A stretch of 64,000 nucleotides of DNA from Streptomyces sp. NBC_00247 (GTDB lineage: Bacteria > Actinomycetota > Actinomycetes > Streptomycetales > Streptomycetaceae). The first letter of the stretch is position 1. Each line of letters begins with the position of its first letter. Location of the stretch: contig NZ_CP108093.1 in NCBI RefSeq assembly GCF_036188265.1, positions 2,046,001-2,110,000 on the forward strand. The letters are read 5' to 3'. Position numbers and translations under genes: made by a program. The notes below the pieces were generated by a model that was not told the origin of the DNA, ran no database searches, and was given only the letters and a program-made list of their open reading frames with translations. Positions 8,841 to 17,687 of this stretch are shown piece by piece.

Positions 8841-9815
8841 ATGCTGAAAAACGTCGCCGCTCTCCTGCTGGACGAGGTCCACCCCTTCGAACTCGGCGTC
8901 CTGTGCGAGGTGTTCGGCCTCGACCGCAGCGAGGAGGGGCTGCCGGTGCACGATTTCGCGGTGGTGTCGGCGGAGGGGCCGGCACTGCGTACCCATGCCG
9001 GTTTCACCATCTCCACCGAGCACGGCCTCGAACGGCTGGAGGAGGCCGACCTCGTCGCCGTGCCGGCGGGCAGCCGCTTCCTCGCCCGGGATTACCCCGA
9101 GGAGGTCCTGGAAGCGCTGCGGAGGGCCGTGGCGCGCGGTGCGCGGGTGCTGTCCGTCTGCTCCGGCGCGTTCGTCCTCGGGGCTGCGGGGCTGCTGGAC
9201 GGCCGCCGCTGCACCACGCACTGGCGGCACTCCGACGAACTGGCCCGCCGCTTCCCGCTGGCGCGGGTGGAGCCGGACGTGCTCTACGTCGACGAGGGCC
9301 GGGTGATCACCTCGGCCGGGACGGCGGCCGGTATCGACGCCTGTCTGCATCTGGTGCGCCAGGAGTACGGCCAGGAGGTCGCCAACGTCATCGCCCGCCG
9401 GATGGTGGTCCCCCCGCACCGGGACGGCGGCCAGGCGCAGTACGTCAAGCGCCCGTTGCCGCGCACCCGGTGCGACACCGTCGGGGACACCCTGGCGTGG
9501 ATGGAGAACCATCTCGACCAGGAGATGACCGTCGATCAGCTGGCGAGCCTCGCCCACATGTCGCCGCGCACCTACGCGCGCCGGTTCCAGCAGGAGACGG
9601 GCACGACCCCGTACCGCTGGCTGCTGCGGCAGCGGGTGCTGCTGGCCCAGCATCTGCTGGAGTCCTCGGACGAGACCATGGAGGCCATCGCCGGGCGGAC
9701 CGGCTTCGGCAACGCGGCCGCGCTGCGGCACCAGTTCGTACGCTCGCTGGGGACGACCCCCAACGCCTACCGGCGGACCTTCCGAGGCCCGGCCGAGGTG
9801 CCGGGGGCGGCCTGA
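8841..9815 (+). CDS. nrdS: GlxA-type AraC regulator, probable NrdS homologue
   Basis: Protein of 324 residues with an N-terminal DJ-1/PfpI (GATase1-like) domain, about residues 1-180, containing the nucleophile-elbow-like VLSVCSGAFVLG, and a C-terminal AraC double helix-turn-helix (MTVDQLASLAHMSPRTYARR and ETMEAIAGRTGFGNAAALRH). In S. coelicolor the third gene of the nrdABS operon encodes an AraC-like protein, NrdS. This gene is downstream of nrdAB on the same strand, but about 1.1 kb away with a terminator and two minus-strand genes in between. The nrdS assignment is therefore inferred from location and family. Confidence 0.72.
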   Translation: MLKNVAALLLDEVHPFELGVLCEVFGLDRSEEGLPVHDFAVVSAEGPALRTHAGFTISTEHGLERLEEADLVAVPAGSRFLARDYPEEVLEALRRAVARGARVLSVCSGAFVLGAAGLLDGRRCTTHWRHSDELARRFPLARVEPDVLYVDEGRVITSAGTAAGIDACLHLVRQEYGQEVANVIARRMVVPPHRDGGQAQYVKRPLPRTRCDTVGDTLAWMENHLDQEMTVDQLASLAHMSPRTYARRFQQETGTTPYRWLLRQRVLLAQHLLESSDETMEAIAGRTGFGNAAALRHQFVRSLGTTPNAYRRTFRGPAEVPGAA

Positions 9816-9875
9816 GAGCGGCCCACGGACCCGCGGAGTCCGCCGCGGGTCCGTGCGCACGCGTGGGGGCGACGG

Positions 9876-10613
9876 TCAGATGCCGCAGTTGGGGGCCGAC
9901 CAGAAGTGGCTCGGGCCCTGGTTGACGTGCACGTGGTCACCGTGGTCCGGGTAGCCCGGGCCGAGGATTCCGTTGAAGCCGTGGTTGCGTGCCTGGAGCG
10001 CCATGGTGCAGAGCGAGTGGGCCCCGACCCCGAGGTCGACCGCGTCACCGTAGAGATGGCGGCTGCCCGAGGCGCCGCCCACCGCCGCGTTGCAGGAGGT
10101 GGACCGGAAGCCGCTGGTGACGCGGATCGGCTGGTCGCCGAGCGCGTGCCGCAGGGCCTCCAGCTTCCACATGCTGGTGAGGGCGTTGGCCTTCGCCGTT
10201 CCGGCGGCGACCGCGCCGCCGGCCCAGGTGCTGTTGCAGGTGTTCAGCTCCGCGTACGTGAAGTGGACCGGGGTGCAGTCGTCGTCCTGGAGCGCGTAGA
10301 TCTTGGCCTGGGTGGCCGGTCCGGCGATGCCGTCGGCGGTGAGGCCGTAAGCCGCCTGGAAGCGCTTGACGGCGGCGGTGGTGGCGGGGCCGTACGAGCC
10401 GTCGACGGCGAGCACCGTGTTGTAGCCGGGGTATCCGGCGACCCGGATCTGGAGCTGGGTGACGTCGTTGCCGGTAGCACCGGAGGACAGGGTGCGGGTG
10501 AAGGTGAAACAGCCGTCCGCGTGGGCGGTGCCGGCCGTGAGCACGGCCCCGCCCCACGCCAGTGAGATGGTCATGACAAATCCGAGCAGGACACGCGCGG
10601 TGCGCCTGAGCAT
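9876..10613 (-). CDS. Secreted zinc D-Ala-D-Ala carboxypeptidase (M15 family) with peptidoglycan-binding domain
   Basis: Protein of 245 residues. The signal peptide runs to the AHA site at about residue 32. A peptidoglycan-binding domain follows (about 41-108, TLSSGATGNDVTQLQ to DGIAGPATQAKI), then the catalytic domain. Zinc ligands fit the HxxxxxxD...HxH pattern: His186 and Asp193 in SRHLYGDAVDL and His229 in DHVHVN. The layout matches the Streptomyces albus G DD-carboxypeptidase, which trims stem peptides of peptidoglycan outside the cell. Six cysteines in the mature part suggest disulfides. A run of 17-bp repeats lies just upstream of its start. Confidence 0.92.
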   Translation of the reverse strand: MLRRTARVLLGFVMTISLAWGGAVLTAGTAHADGCFTFTRTLSSGATGNDVTQLQIRVAGYPGYNTVLAVDGSYGPATTAAVKRFQAAYGLTADGIAGPATQAKIYALQDDDCTPVHFTYAELNTCNSTWAGGAVAAGTAKANALTSMWKLEALRHALGDQPIRVTSGFRSTSCNAAVGGASGSRHLYGDAVDLGVGAHSLCTMALQARNHGFNGILGPGYPDHGDHVHVNQGPSHFWSAPNCGI

Positions 10614-10627
10614 GTGGGGTGCTCCCT

Positions 10628-10722
10628 CTCGCGGTGGAATGTGACTCGCGGTGCGACGCGCCTCGCGGTGTACTTCGCGGTGCGGTGTACCTCGCGGTGC
10701 GGTGCGCCTCGCGGTGCGGTGT
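10628..10722 (-). repeat. 17-bp tandem repeats upstream of the carboxypeptidase gene
   Basis: The nonamer CTCGCGGTG (one copy TTCGCGGTG) begins at 10628, 10645, 10662, 10674, 10691 and 10708, giving spacings of 17, 17, 12, 17 and 17 bp. Flanking bases are also shared, especially in the last three copies. The array starts 15 bp before the carboxypeptidase start codon and probably lies in its leader or promoter. Confidence 0.85.
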
Positions 10723-10801
10723 GGGAGCGAGCCTGACGCAGCGGTCGACGCGCGTCAACTCCCCCTGGTAAGAGCCTGGTTGAGGTGACGCACACACGAA
10801 A

Positions 10802-10841
10802 GGGGTCCGGCCGCCGAAGTCTCCTTGCCCGACCGGACCCC
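10802..10841 (-). terminator. Terminator after peptide deformylase gene
   Basis: GGGGTCCGG (10802-10810) pairs with CCGGACCCC (10833-10841). Read on the minus strand the stem is followed by TTTC. It lies just after the deformylase stop codon. Confidence 0.6.
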
Positions 10842-10866
10842 CTCACCGCCAACGCGCGGTACGGAA

Positions 10867-11505
10867 TCAGTCGTTGGCGACGATCTCGTAGCGCGGGGTG
10901 CCCTCGGCCATCTGCTTCAGCGCGTCCTTGCGGTCCCGCTTCGACAGCCGGTCGATGTAGAGGTAGCCGTACAGGTGGTCCGTCTCGTGCTGGAGGCAGC
11001 GCGCGAAGTAGCCGGTGCCCCGCACCTTGATCGGGTTGCCCTGCGCGTCCTGGCCGCTGACCACGGCGTAGTCCGGGCGGGCCAGCTCGGCGTAGGCGGT
11101 CGGGACCGACAGGCAGCCCTCGTTGGAGTCGTCCAGCACCCTGGCCTGGGGGGGCAGTTCCTCCAGGACCGGGTTGACGACGACACCCACGTGCCGCACC
11201 CCGTCGTCGTCCGGGCAGTCGTAGACGAAGACCTTCTGGTCCACGCCGATCTGGTTGGCGGCCAGGCCGACGCCCTCGGCCGTCCGCTGGCTGGCGAACA
11301 TGTCGTCGATCAGCCGCGCCAGCTCGTCGCCGAACTCGGTGACGTCCTGGCACTCCTTGTGCAGGACCGGGTTGCCCACGACCGTGATCGGACGGGAGGT
11401 GCCGCGTCCGCGGTACGCCGCCTCACGCTCCTCGCAGTCCTCCGTGTCCACGACGAAAACCTCGTCGTCCACGCCGATCCGCTCGTCCGTCTCCTGCTGC
11501 GACAT
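10867..11505 (-). CDS. def: Peptide deformylase
   Basis: Protein of 212 residues that removes the formyl group from nascent protein N-termini. All three metal-site motifs are present: [10 protein letters not shown] (78-87), EGCLSVP (129-135) and QHETDHLYG (172-180), giving Cys131, His173 and His177 as ligands with Glu174 catalytic. It carries an acidic N-terminal extension of about 35 residues before the GTSRPI start of the core. The ATG at 11505 is preferred over an upstream in-frame start that would overlap the TPR gene. Two initiator tRNA genes elsewhere in the window serve the same pathway. Confidence 0.95.
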   Translation of the reverse strand: MSQQETDERIGVDDEVFVVDTEDCEEREAAYRGRGTSRPITVVGNPVLHKECQDVTEFGDELARLIDDMFASQRTAEGVGLAANQIGVDQKVFVYDCPDDDGVRHVGVVVNPVLEELPPQARVLDDSNEGCLSVPTAYAELARPDYAVVSGQDAQGNPIKVRGTGYFARCLQHETDHLYGYLYIDRLSKRDRKDALKQMAEGTPRYEIVAND

Positions 11506-11620
11506 GTCCGCCGTACGCCTTCCTGCAAACCGTGAACCGTGAAACCCGGAGTCCGGGCAGATCAGCACCTGGGAATCGGTGCCCGTACAGCCTACGGGGA
11601 GACGGAGCCCGGGGGCACGG

Positions 11621-12691
11621 TCAGCAGACTTCTTCGAGATCCCGCCACTCACGGCTGTCCGGACTGTCGGCGACCCAGCCGTCCAGCAGCCCTCGCACCA
11701 GTCCTGCCGGGGCGGCGAGGCCGCATTCGCGTTCGGGGGCCCAGAGGCCGCCCGCCGTGCGATGTCCCAGCGGACCGGGGTGACCCGGCTCACTGTGGTC
11801 GTGCGGGTCGAGGTGCTCGCCGTCGCCCTCGTCGCTCTCCATCCGGCTCTCCGAACAGGACCGGCAGAGCAGCCGCACCGACGAGGACCAGTCCTCGGCG
11901 GCGAACCCGGCGTCCGAGGCGAGCTTCTCCAGCGCGTCCCGGTCCTCCTCGGTGGCCGCCTCCAGCAGCACCACCCAGGTCGGCACCGGCGAGGGCGCCC
12001 ACAGCTCGATCTCGTCGAAGACCGGGTACGAGGGACCCGCCGCGGTCACCCGCTCACCGTTGGGCACCCCGTCGTGCAGCACGACCTCGCCCCAGCGGCG
12101 CCCGGAGGACGGCAACGGGATCGACAGGACCTCGATCCGGGCCGGGTCGAGCCGGCGCCCCCAGACCACCTCGGCTTCGCCCTCCGGCGACAGCCGTACC
12201 GCGGCGCTGCCCAGCTCCATGCCGGTCGGCTCGGTGGTCGCGGCGGCCCCCTGCGCCCCGGTGCCGGGCACCTTCAGGCCGTACGCCTGCCAGGCCCTGC
12301 GGGCCAGCGGCCAGTCCTGGAGCGCGGTCGCGGCGATGCCCACGTTCCACCAGTCCGGAGCGCCGGACTCCCGGTCCAGCAGCGCGACGGCCCGCAGTCC
12401 CGCCGACCGCGCCTGCTCCCAGTCGTGCCGGAACTTGTGCAGCAGCGCCAGGTTGAACCAGGACTCCGAGAGCCAGGGTTCCAGGTCCGCCGCGCGCGTC
12501 AGCAACGCCCCCGCGTCCTCGTACCGGCCGTCGCCGATCAGGGTGAACGCCCGGTCGGTGGCCTGCCGCCACGAGGCGGACGGCCGATGCCGTGCCTTCC
12601 CGAAGATCCTCACGATTCCCGCCTGTCCCGACTGGACACCCTCTTCTTTCGCATCCAACCATGCCCGGCCGGACGCCCGCTCATTACCCAT
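11621..12691 (-). CDS. TPR-containing protein, function unknown
   Basis: Protein of 356 residues. Residues about 40-140 form tetratricopeptide-like helices ([40 protein letters not shown] and [20 protein letters not shown]). The C-terminal two thirds contain conserved Trp/Glu-rich segments ([21 protein letters not shown]) and a CRSCSESRM motif but no recognised enzyme. The start may be GTG at 12613 ([10 protein letters not shown]) instead of ATG 12691, because the first 26 residues look unconserved. It follows the degenerate HD-GYP gene on the same strand with a gap of only 3 bp, so the two may be co-transcribed. Confidence 0.75.
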   Translation of the reverse strand: MGNERASGRAWLDAKEEGVQSGQAGIVRIFGKARHRPSASWRQATDRAFTLIGDGRYEDAGALLTRAADLEPWLSESWFNLALLHKFRHDWEQARSAGLRAVALLDRESGAPDWWNVGIAATALQDWPLARRAWQAYGLKVPGTGAQGAAATTEPTGMELGSAAVRLSPEGEAEVVWGRRLDPARIEVLSIPLPSSGRRWGEVVLHDGVPNGERVTAAGPSYPVFDEIELWAPSPVPTWVVLLEAATEEDRDALEKLASDAGFAAEDWSSSVRLLCRSCSESRMESDEGDGEHLDPHDHSEPGHPGPLGHRTAGGLWAPERECGLAAPAGLVRGLLDGWVADSPDSREWRDLEEVC

Positions 12692-12694
12692 GGG

Positions 12695-14002
12695 TTACCC
12701 CGTGCGCACCCGGGACGGACCGCCCCTCGCCAGGACGCCGGCCAGCGCCTCGACCACCTGCGGCTGGTAGTCGTGGCCGGTGCCGATGCGCAACTGCTCC
12801 AAGGCCCCCAGAGCCCCTCCCACGGCTTCCCCGCACAGGTCCTCGTACGCGTTGACCGCACGGACGATCCGCGCGGTGAGCGGCTGCTCCCGGTACGGGT
12901 CCGCCTGGGTCTCCACCACCACCGCCACCTTCGCGTCCACCCCGGTCTGCCGCACCACGGCCCCGCCGAGCAGCGCGATCCGGCGCTGCTCGGCGGCGGG
13001 CAGCCGGGCGGTGGCCCCGTCCGCCAGTGGATCGACCAGGGAGAGCTGGCCGATGTCGTGCATCAGCGCCGCGTACTCCAGCACGGTCAGCTCGCGGCCC
13101 GCCAGCCCCAGCTCGCGGCCGACCGCCGTGGAGAGCTCGGCGACCCGGCGGGCGTGGCCGGGCGGGGTGTACCCGGCGATCTCGGTGGAGCGGGCCAGGG
13201 AGGCGATGGTCTGCCGGTAGGTCTCGCGGACCGCGGCGTACCGGCGGAAGGAGACCTGGGTGAGGAGGAGCGGTACGCACAGCACGGGCAGCGCCCACAG
13301 CCCGGCGACGGCGACCCCGAGCGCCATCACGGCGCCGGTCGCGCACACCGCCGACCCGATGCCGGGCAGGCCGCACAGTTCGTCGCGCAGGTGCGAGCCG
13401 AACGGGTAGCGGGTCCGCGCCGCCAGCACCGACGCGGCGAGCACCGCGTCGCACAGCGCCGTCAGCCCCAGCAGCCCGACCAAGAAGGCGGCGTACGCCG
13501 GCCCCTCCCCCAGCGCCCCGGTGGACTGCTCGGCGATCCGCAGCGGCTGGAAGCAGACCGCGGCGAAGGCCACGGTCAGGATCCGCCGGGCCGCCCCGTC
13601 GGCGTCGGGACCGCCGCCGCGCACCAGGGCGTGCCGCGAAAGCACCTTCGCAACACGCTTGAGATGCGGTACGGCGGCAAGGAGCTGGGCCGCGGTGACG
13701 ACGGTGATCACCTGGAGCACCCCCTGCCCGGTCGGCTCCCCGGCGCTCCGCCCGAGCAGGGCGTACGCGAGGGCCCCGGCGGCGCCGAGCGGCGCGGGCT
13801 CCCGTTCGCCGGGCAGGGCGCCCCGGCGGGCGAGTTCGCCGCCGGCGACGAGCGCGCCGAAGGCGAGGGCGTGGCCCGGTTCGGCGAACCCGGCCCGGAG
13901 GGTGTGGACCACGGCGACGAGGATCAGCACGAGGGCGGCCACGCGCAGCGCGCGGACGGCGGACGGCGGTCCGCCACCGGGGCGGCCGGTCGGGGAGGTC
14001 AC
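12695..14002 (-). CDS. Membrane protein with degenerate HD-GYP domain
   Basis: Protein of 435 residues. Several hydrophobic helices occupy about residues 18-250, and an HD-type domain follows. The HD pair is seen in ALMHDIGQL (315-316), preceded by GHARRVAEL, but the second half has lost the HHExxDGxGYP signature of c-di-GMP phosphodiesterases; the matching region reads VVVETQADPYREQ. It is therefore probably inactive or has another activity. The GTG start overlaps the stop of the upstream intact HD-GYP gene by four bases, so the two are coupled. A regulatory partner role is an inference. Confidence 0.8.
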   Translation of the reverse strand: MTSPTGRPGGGPPSAVRALRVAALVLILVAVVHTLRAGFAEPGHALAFGALVAGGELARRGALPGEREPAPLGAAGALAYALLGRSAGEPTGQGVLQVITVVTAAQLLAAVPHLKRVAKVLSRHALVRGGGPDADGAARRILTVAFAAVCFQPLRIAEQSTGALGEGPAYAAFLVGLLGLTALCDAVLAASVLAARTRYPFGSHLRDELCGLPGIGSAVCATGAVMALGVAVAGLWALPVLCVPLLLTQVSFRRYAAVRETYRQTIASLARSTEIAGYTPPGHARRVAELSTAVGRELGLAGRELTVLEYAALMHDIGQLSLVDPLADGATARLPAAEQRRIALLGGAVVRQTGVDAKVAVVVETQADPYREQPLTARIVRAVNAYEDLCGEAVGGALGALEQLRIGTGHDYQPQVVEALAGVLARGGPSRVRTG

Positions 14003-15450
14003 CGCTCGCTCCGTCCGTCGCCGTCGGCGGTCCGTGCCGCGCCGGCCGCTCCCCCGGCGCCCGGCACCTGACCGCGCGGGGGCGGCAGCGTGGCCTCGTC
14101 CGAGGTCACGGCGACCGTCGCCGCCGACCAGTCGTACCGGTCCAGGGCGCGGACCAGCGCGCGCACCATCCGGGGGTCGAAATGGCTGCCCGCGCAGCGG
14201 CGCAGTTCCTCGACGGCGGCGGCCACCGGGCGCCCGCGCCGGTAGGAGCGGTTGGAGGTCATCGCGTCGAAGGCGTCGGCGACGGCGACCACCCGGGCGG
14301 ACTCGGGGATGTGGGCGCCCCTGAGTCCGTGCGGGTAGCCGGTGCCGTCCAGCCGCTCGTGGTGGTGGAGGATCGCCGCCCTGGCCTCGTCGAGGAAGCC
14401 GATGCCCCGCACGATCTCGTGGCCGTACTCGGGATGGAGTTCGATGACCCGCCGCTCCTGCGGGGTGAGCGGTCCGTCCTTGCGCAGGATCCGTGTCGGC
14501 ACGCCGAGCTTGCCGACGTCGTGCAGGATGCCGGCGAACCGCAGGGCCTCCACCCGCTCGGGCGCCATGCCGATCTCACGGGCGATGAGGACGGACGCAC
14601 GGCCGACGCGCTCGCTGTGGCCACGCGTGTAGGTGTCCTTGATGTCGACGGCCTGGACGAGGGCGCGGATGGTGGCCCGATGCGCGGCCCGCTCCCGGTG
14701 GTACTGGGCGAAGACCCAGCAGGAGATGTACATGGGCAGCAGCACGAAGAGCGAGGAGAGCGGGCCGTAGGGGCCGCGCCACAGGACCGCCATCATCAGC
14801 CCGGCGAGCGCGTGCACGAGATGCGGCCCGAACGAGGAGGCGAACAGGCCGTGCCAGGCGTTCCGTACGGGCACGTGTTCGGCGGGCACCCGGATGGCGC
14901 CGTCGAGCAGGGCGAGGACGAGGCTGAAGGCGAGAGCGGCGGCGCAGGCGGGCACCAGCACGTGGGGGAAGTCGGGCACGGCCCCCCGCTGCCCGCCCGG
15001 CCCGTGCTGCCCGCCGAGCGCGGCCGGGCCGCCGAGCGCCCCGTAGACCGAGGAGGCCGCCCCGACGGTGAGGGCGAGCTGCGCGGCGCGCCAGATCCGG
15101 CGGGCGGCGGACGGCCGGTGCTCGACGCGGCCGGCCAGCGCGCCGGGTACGGCGACGAGCGCGGCCGCCGAGGGCGGCAGCAGGAAGGCGGCGGCAAACA
15201 GGAACGGGAAGAACGATCCGGCGCGGACCGGCACCCGCTCGCCGAAGAAGGGGCAGCGGCCGGGGAGTTCGCCCGCCAGGTAGAGCGCGGCCAGCAGCCC
15301 GAGGCTCGGCCAGGCGACGGGAGCCCCGCCCGCCCCGGTGGGCACCTGCCCTGCCCAGGGGACTCGGGTGAGTACGGGGCTGATACAGCCGACCGCACAG
15401 ACCGCCACGACCGCGATGAACGCCCGTGCCGCGACCGGTGTTCTCCTCAT
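13999..15450 (-). CDS. HD-GYP domain membrane protein, putative cyclic-di-nucleotide phosphodiesterase
   Basis: Protein of 483 residues. The N-terminal 250 residues hold six to eight membrane helices. The C-terminal half is a complete HD-GYP domain: RGHSERVG (about 276), LHDVGKLG with the HD pair at 310-311, HPEYGHEI (339) and HHERLDGTGYP ending at 373, then DAFDAMTSNRSYR. HD-GYP proteins hydrolyse c-di-GMP or related nucleotides on the cytoplasmic side. The C-terminal 40 residues are Gly/Ala/Pro-rich and poorly conserved. It is encoded directly before the degenerate paralogue. Confidence 0.88.
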   Translation of the reverse strand: MRRTPVAARAFIAVVAVCAVGCISPVLTRVPWAGQVPTGAGGAPVAWPSLGLLAALYLAGELPGRCPFFGERVPVRAGSFFPFLFAAAFLLPPSAAALVAVPGALAGRVEHRPSAARRIWRAAQLALTVGAASSVYGALGGPAALGGQHGPGGQRGAVPDFPHVLVPACAAALAFSLVLALLDGAIRVPAEHVPVRNAWHGLFASSFGPHLVHALAGLMMAVLWRGPYGPLSSLFVLLPMYISCWVFAQYHRERAAHRATIRALVQAVDIKDTYTRGHSERVGRASVLIAREIGMAPERVEALRFAGILHDVGKLGVPTRILRKDGPLTPQERRVIELHPEYGHEIVRGIGFLDEARAAILHHHERLDGTGYPHGLRGAHIPESARVVAVADAFDAMTSNRSYRRGRPVAAAVEELRRCAGSHFDPRMVRALVRALDRYDWSAATVAVTSDEATLPPPRGQVPGAGGAAGAARTADGDGRSER

Positions 15451-15587
15451 GCCTGCACCCGCCCCCGCGTGGTCGATGGAGGCGTCACGCTAGCGAGTAG
15501 TCGGAGCTCAGGTGCCGCAACGATCGCGATTAGCGCGTTCGGGTGATGCGTCGGAGGGCCGGATGCTGGACCGTGTCCGTCCGGGCG

Positions 15588-15638
15588 CAAAACGGCCGGG
15601 AGGCGCACCGCGTCCCGCGCGGTGCGCCTCCCGGCCGT
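15588..15638 (-). terminator. Rho-independent terminator of sigR-rsrA
   Basis: A 21-bp perfect stem (15592-15612 with 15618-15638) and a 5-nt loop lie just after the rsrA stop. On the minus strand the stem is followed by TTTT. It ends the sigR-rsrA transcript. Confidence 0.85.
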
Positions 15639-15648
15639 CGTCCACGTG

Positions 15649-15969
15649 CTATTCGGCCGTGGCCGCCGGCCGGCCCGTGTCGCCCAGCGACACGTCCTGG
15701 TCCGGCACGGCCTGGCCGGAACGGATCAGGTCGATCCGTCCCATCACCTTCGAGCGCAGGTCGGTCGGGACGTCGTCCTGACCGCAGCAGCGCTTGACCA
15801 GCTTCTTGACTGCCTGCTCCAGACCGTACTTCTCCAGGCACGGGGAGCACTCACCGAAGTGCGTCTCGAACTTGGTGCAGTCGCCCTCGGGCATCTCGTG
15901 GTCGAGGAACTCGTAGAGATGGTCGAGAACCTCTGAGCAGTCCGTCTCGTGCGGCTCTCCGCAGCTCAT
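15649..15969 (-). CDS. rsrA: Zinc-binding redox-sensing anti-sigma factor RsrA
   Basis: Protein of 106 residues. It has the ZAS-family signature: Cys11, His37, Cys41 and Cys44 (HFGECSPC), with Cys3 and the Cys61-Cys62 pair also at positions reported for S. coelicolor RsrA. Reduced RsrA holds zinc and binds SigR; disulfide stress oxidises it, releases zinc and frees SigR. The ATG overlaps the sigR stop codon (ATGA), ensuring coupled production of sigma and anti-sigma. The terminator downstream closes the operon. Confidence 0.96.
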   Translation of the reverse strand: MSCGEPHETDCSEVLDHLYEFLDHEMPEGDCTKFETHFGECSPCLEKYGLEQAVKKLVKRCCGQDDVPTDLRSKVMGRIDLIRSGQAVPDQDVSLGDTGRPAATAE

Positions 15970-16622
15970 GAGGCCGAGCCTTTCCGATCGTCCGACTCAC
16001 CGGCGCCGGCGGGAACCAGCCCGCGCTCGCGGGCGTAGTCCTCCAGCATGCCGCGCAACTGGCGGCGTCCGCGGTGCAGTCGGGACATCACCGTACCGAT
16101 GGGAGTCCCCATGATGTCCGCGATCTCCTTGTAGGCAAAGCCCTCGACGTCCGCGAGATAGACCGCTATGCGGAATTCCTCGGGGATCGCCTGGAGCGCC
16201 GACTTCACGTCGGAGTCCGGGAGGTGGTCGAGCGCCTGCGACTCTGCCGAACGCAGCCCGGTCGACATGTGCGACTCGGCCCGCGCCAGCTGCCAGTCCT
16301 CGATCTCCTCGGCGGCGCTGCGCTGGGGCTCGCGCTGCTTCTTGCGGTACGAGTTGATGAAGGTATTGGTGAGAATGCGGTACATCCACGCCTTGAGGTT
16401 GGTGCCCTCACGGAACTGGTGGAAGGAGCCGTACGCCTTCGCGTAGGTCTCCTGGACCAGGTCCTCGGCGTCCGCGGGGTTGCGCGTCATCCGCAGTGCC
16501 GCGGAGTACATCTGGTCGAGAAAGACGAGCGCGTCCCGCTCGAAACGTGCGTTCCGCTCGTCCGTCGTCTCCTCCGGGCGGCCGTCGTCGGTCCCTGTGT
16601 CGTTACCAGTGACCGGACCCAC
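15966..16622 (-). CDS. sigR: ECF sigma factor SigR (thiol-oxidative stress)
   Basis: Protein of 218 residues from GTG 16622 ([10 protein letters not shown]). Region 2 is visible as [24 protein letters not shown] with the [13 protein letters not shown] segment, and region 4 as [23 protein letters not shown] followed by [15 protein letters not shown]. It directs RNA polymerase to thiol-stress genes. The frame stays open upstream; an ATG at 16808 would add 62 residues. In S. coelicolor an unstable longer isoform (SigR') is made from the SigR-dependent transcript, and a matching promoter is found here at 16905-16934, upstream of that ATG. RsrA follows with overlap. Confidence 0.94.
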   Translation of the reverse strand: MGPVTGNDTGTDDGRPEETTDERNARFERDALVFLDQMYSAALRMTRNPADAEDLVQETYAKAYGSFHQFREGTNLKAWMYRILTNTFINSYRKKQREPQRSAAEEIEDWQLARAESHMSTGLRSAESQALDHLPDSDVKSALQAIPEEFRIAVYLADVEGFAYKEIADIMGTPIGTVMSRLHRGRRQLRGMLEDYARERGLVPAGAGESDDRKGSAS

Positions 16623-16904
16623 CTCCTCCAACGCTGTTGCGGGGCCGAAACCGGACCCGCTCGCCTCGGAGAATAGTCGACCATGGTCCCGCGCGTGCGG
16701 TCGATCGCTTCCGCCCGGCGCGCGCACGGGAACGGTGCTCGGCGCGTGCAGCACCGTCCATTCCAGATCCGCGGCGTTCGAACGACGCGGGCAGATGGTC
16801 GAACCCATGCGGCGGACTCCCTCTCCACAACCAGAAGACTCGTGCCGGTGTACCGGAGGTGCCGGTGTACCGATCGCGTCGGCGTACGGGGCGCCGATGT
16901 ACCG

Positions 16905-16934
16905 AACAACAGCGGTCCCCCGGCCCGCATTCCC
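16905..16934 (-). promoter_or_regulatory. SigR-dependent promoter of sigR (P2)
   Basis: On the minus strand GGGAAT (16934-16929), an exact 18-nt spacer and GTTGTT (16910-16905) match the SigR consensus GGAAT-N18-GTT. The transcript would begin near 16898 and include the ATG of the longer SigR form, giving positive autoregulation. Confidence 0.88.
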
Positions 16935-16996
16935 CACGCCCGTGCGCCGTCGGCGGGGTGTGACGGGTACCACCTCCGGCGGGGGTTCCGGGCAGC

Positions 16997-17656
16997 TCAG
17001 CCGGGAAGCCGGGCCAGCCAGCCGGTGACCGCGCCGGTCAGGCCCTCCATCGCCTGGGCCTCCGTCAGCCCCGCCCGCTTGGGCACCGCGAAGCCGTGGT
17101 CGCCCTGCGGGACCTCGGCCATCTCGTACGCACCGGAGGGAAATTCGGCGGGGCGGCCGAAAGGGTCGTTGCCGCCCTGCACCACCAGGGTGGGGACCCC
17201 GGCGCCCAGGAGTTCGTCGGCGCGGGACCTCTCGGGCCTGCCCGGCGGGTGCAGCGGGAAGCTCAGCGCGAGGACGGCGTGGGCGCCGAGCTCCCCGGCG
17301 GTGCGGCAGGCGACCCGTGCGCCGGCGCTCCGCCCGCCCGCGACGACCGGCGTTCCGTGGGCGGCCAGCTCGGGCCAGAGCGCCCGCCAGCCGGCGTCCA
17401 GGGTCTTCGGTGCGGGCGCGACCTTCTTCCCCGCGACCCGCCAGGGCTGCTCCACCAGGGCGACGCTCACCCCGTGTCCGGGTACGGCGGCGGCCAGCGC
17501 CGCCAGGTCCCGCGCCCCGATGCCGCCACCGGCCCCGTGACCGAGGGCCAGCACGAGCCGGGCGCCGGTGGCGGGGAACCAGGTGATCCTGGCCTCCCCC
17601 GCCGGGGTGTCGACACGGACGGGCCGCCCGCCCGGGGTGGTTCCTTCGCTGCTCAT
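16997..17656 (-). CDS. Small alpha/beta hydrolase (KANL3/Tex30-like)
   Basis: Protein of 219 residues (222 if ATG 17665 is used). It has a compact alpha/beta hydrolase core: [12 protein letters not shown] (oxyanion region), a nucleophile elbow [10 protein letters not shown], an acid loop QGGNDPFG and a late GDHGF histidine. The catalytic triad is therefore complete. Proteins of this type are cytoplasmic hydrolases with unknown natural substrate. It stops about 60 bp upstream of the SigR promoter of sigR on the same strand; read-through is possible but not shown. Confidence 0.82.
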   Translation of the reverse strand: MSSEGTTPGGRPVRVDTPAGEARITWFPATGARLVLALGHGAGGGIGARDLAALAAAVPGHGVSVALVEQPWRVAGKKVAPAPKTLDAGWRALWPELAAHGTPVVAGGRSAGARVACRTAGELGAHAVLALSFPLHPPGRPERSRADELLGAGVPTLVVQGGNDPFGRPAEFPSGAYEMAEVPQGDHGFAVPKRAGLTEAQAMEGLTGAVTGWLARLPG

Positions 17657-17687
17657 GGGACCCATCCTGCCCGGCCCCGGCCCGCCG

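Noticed and set aside
10628..10722. Regular repeats considered as a CRISPR array
   Set aside because: The 17-bp period leaves no room for spacers, the intervening bases are themselves repeated, and no cas genes are present.
16623..16973. Full upstream extension of SigR to 16973
   Set aside because: The SigR promoter at 16905-16934 lies inside this extension, so that start cannot be on the P2 transcript. Only the ATG at 16808 remains a candidate for the long isoform.
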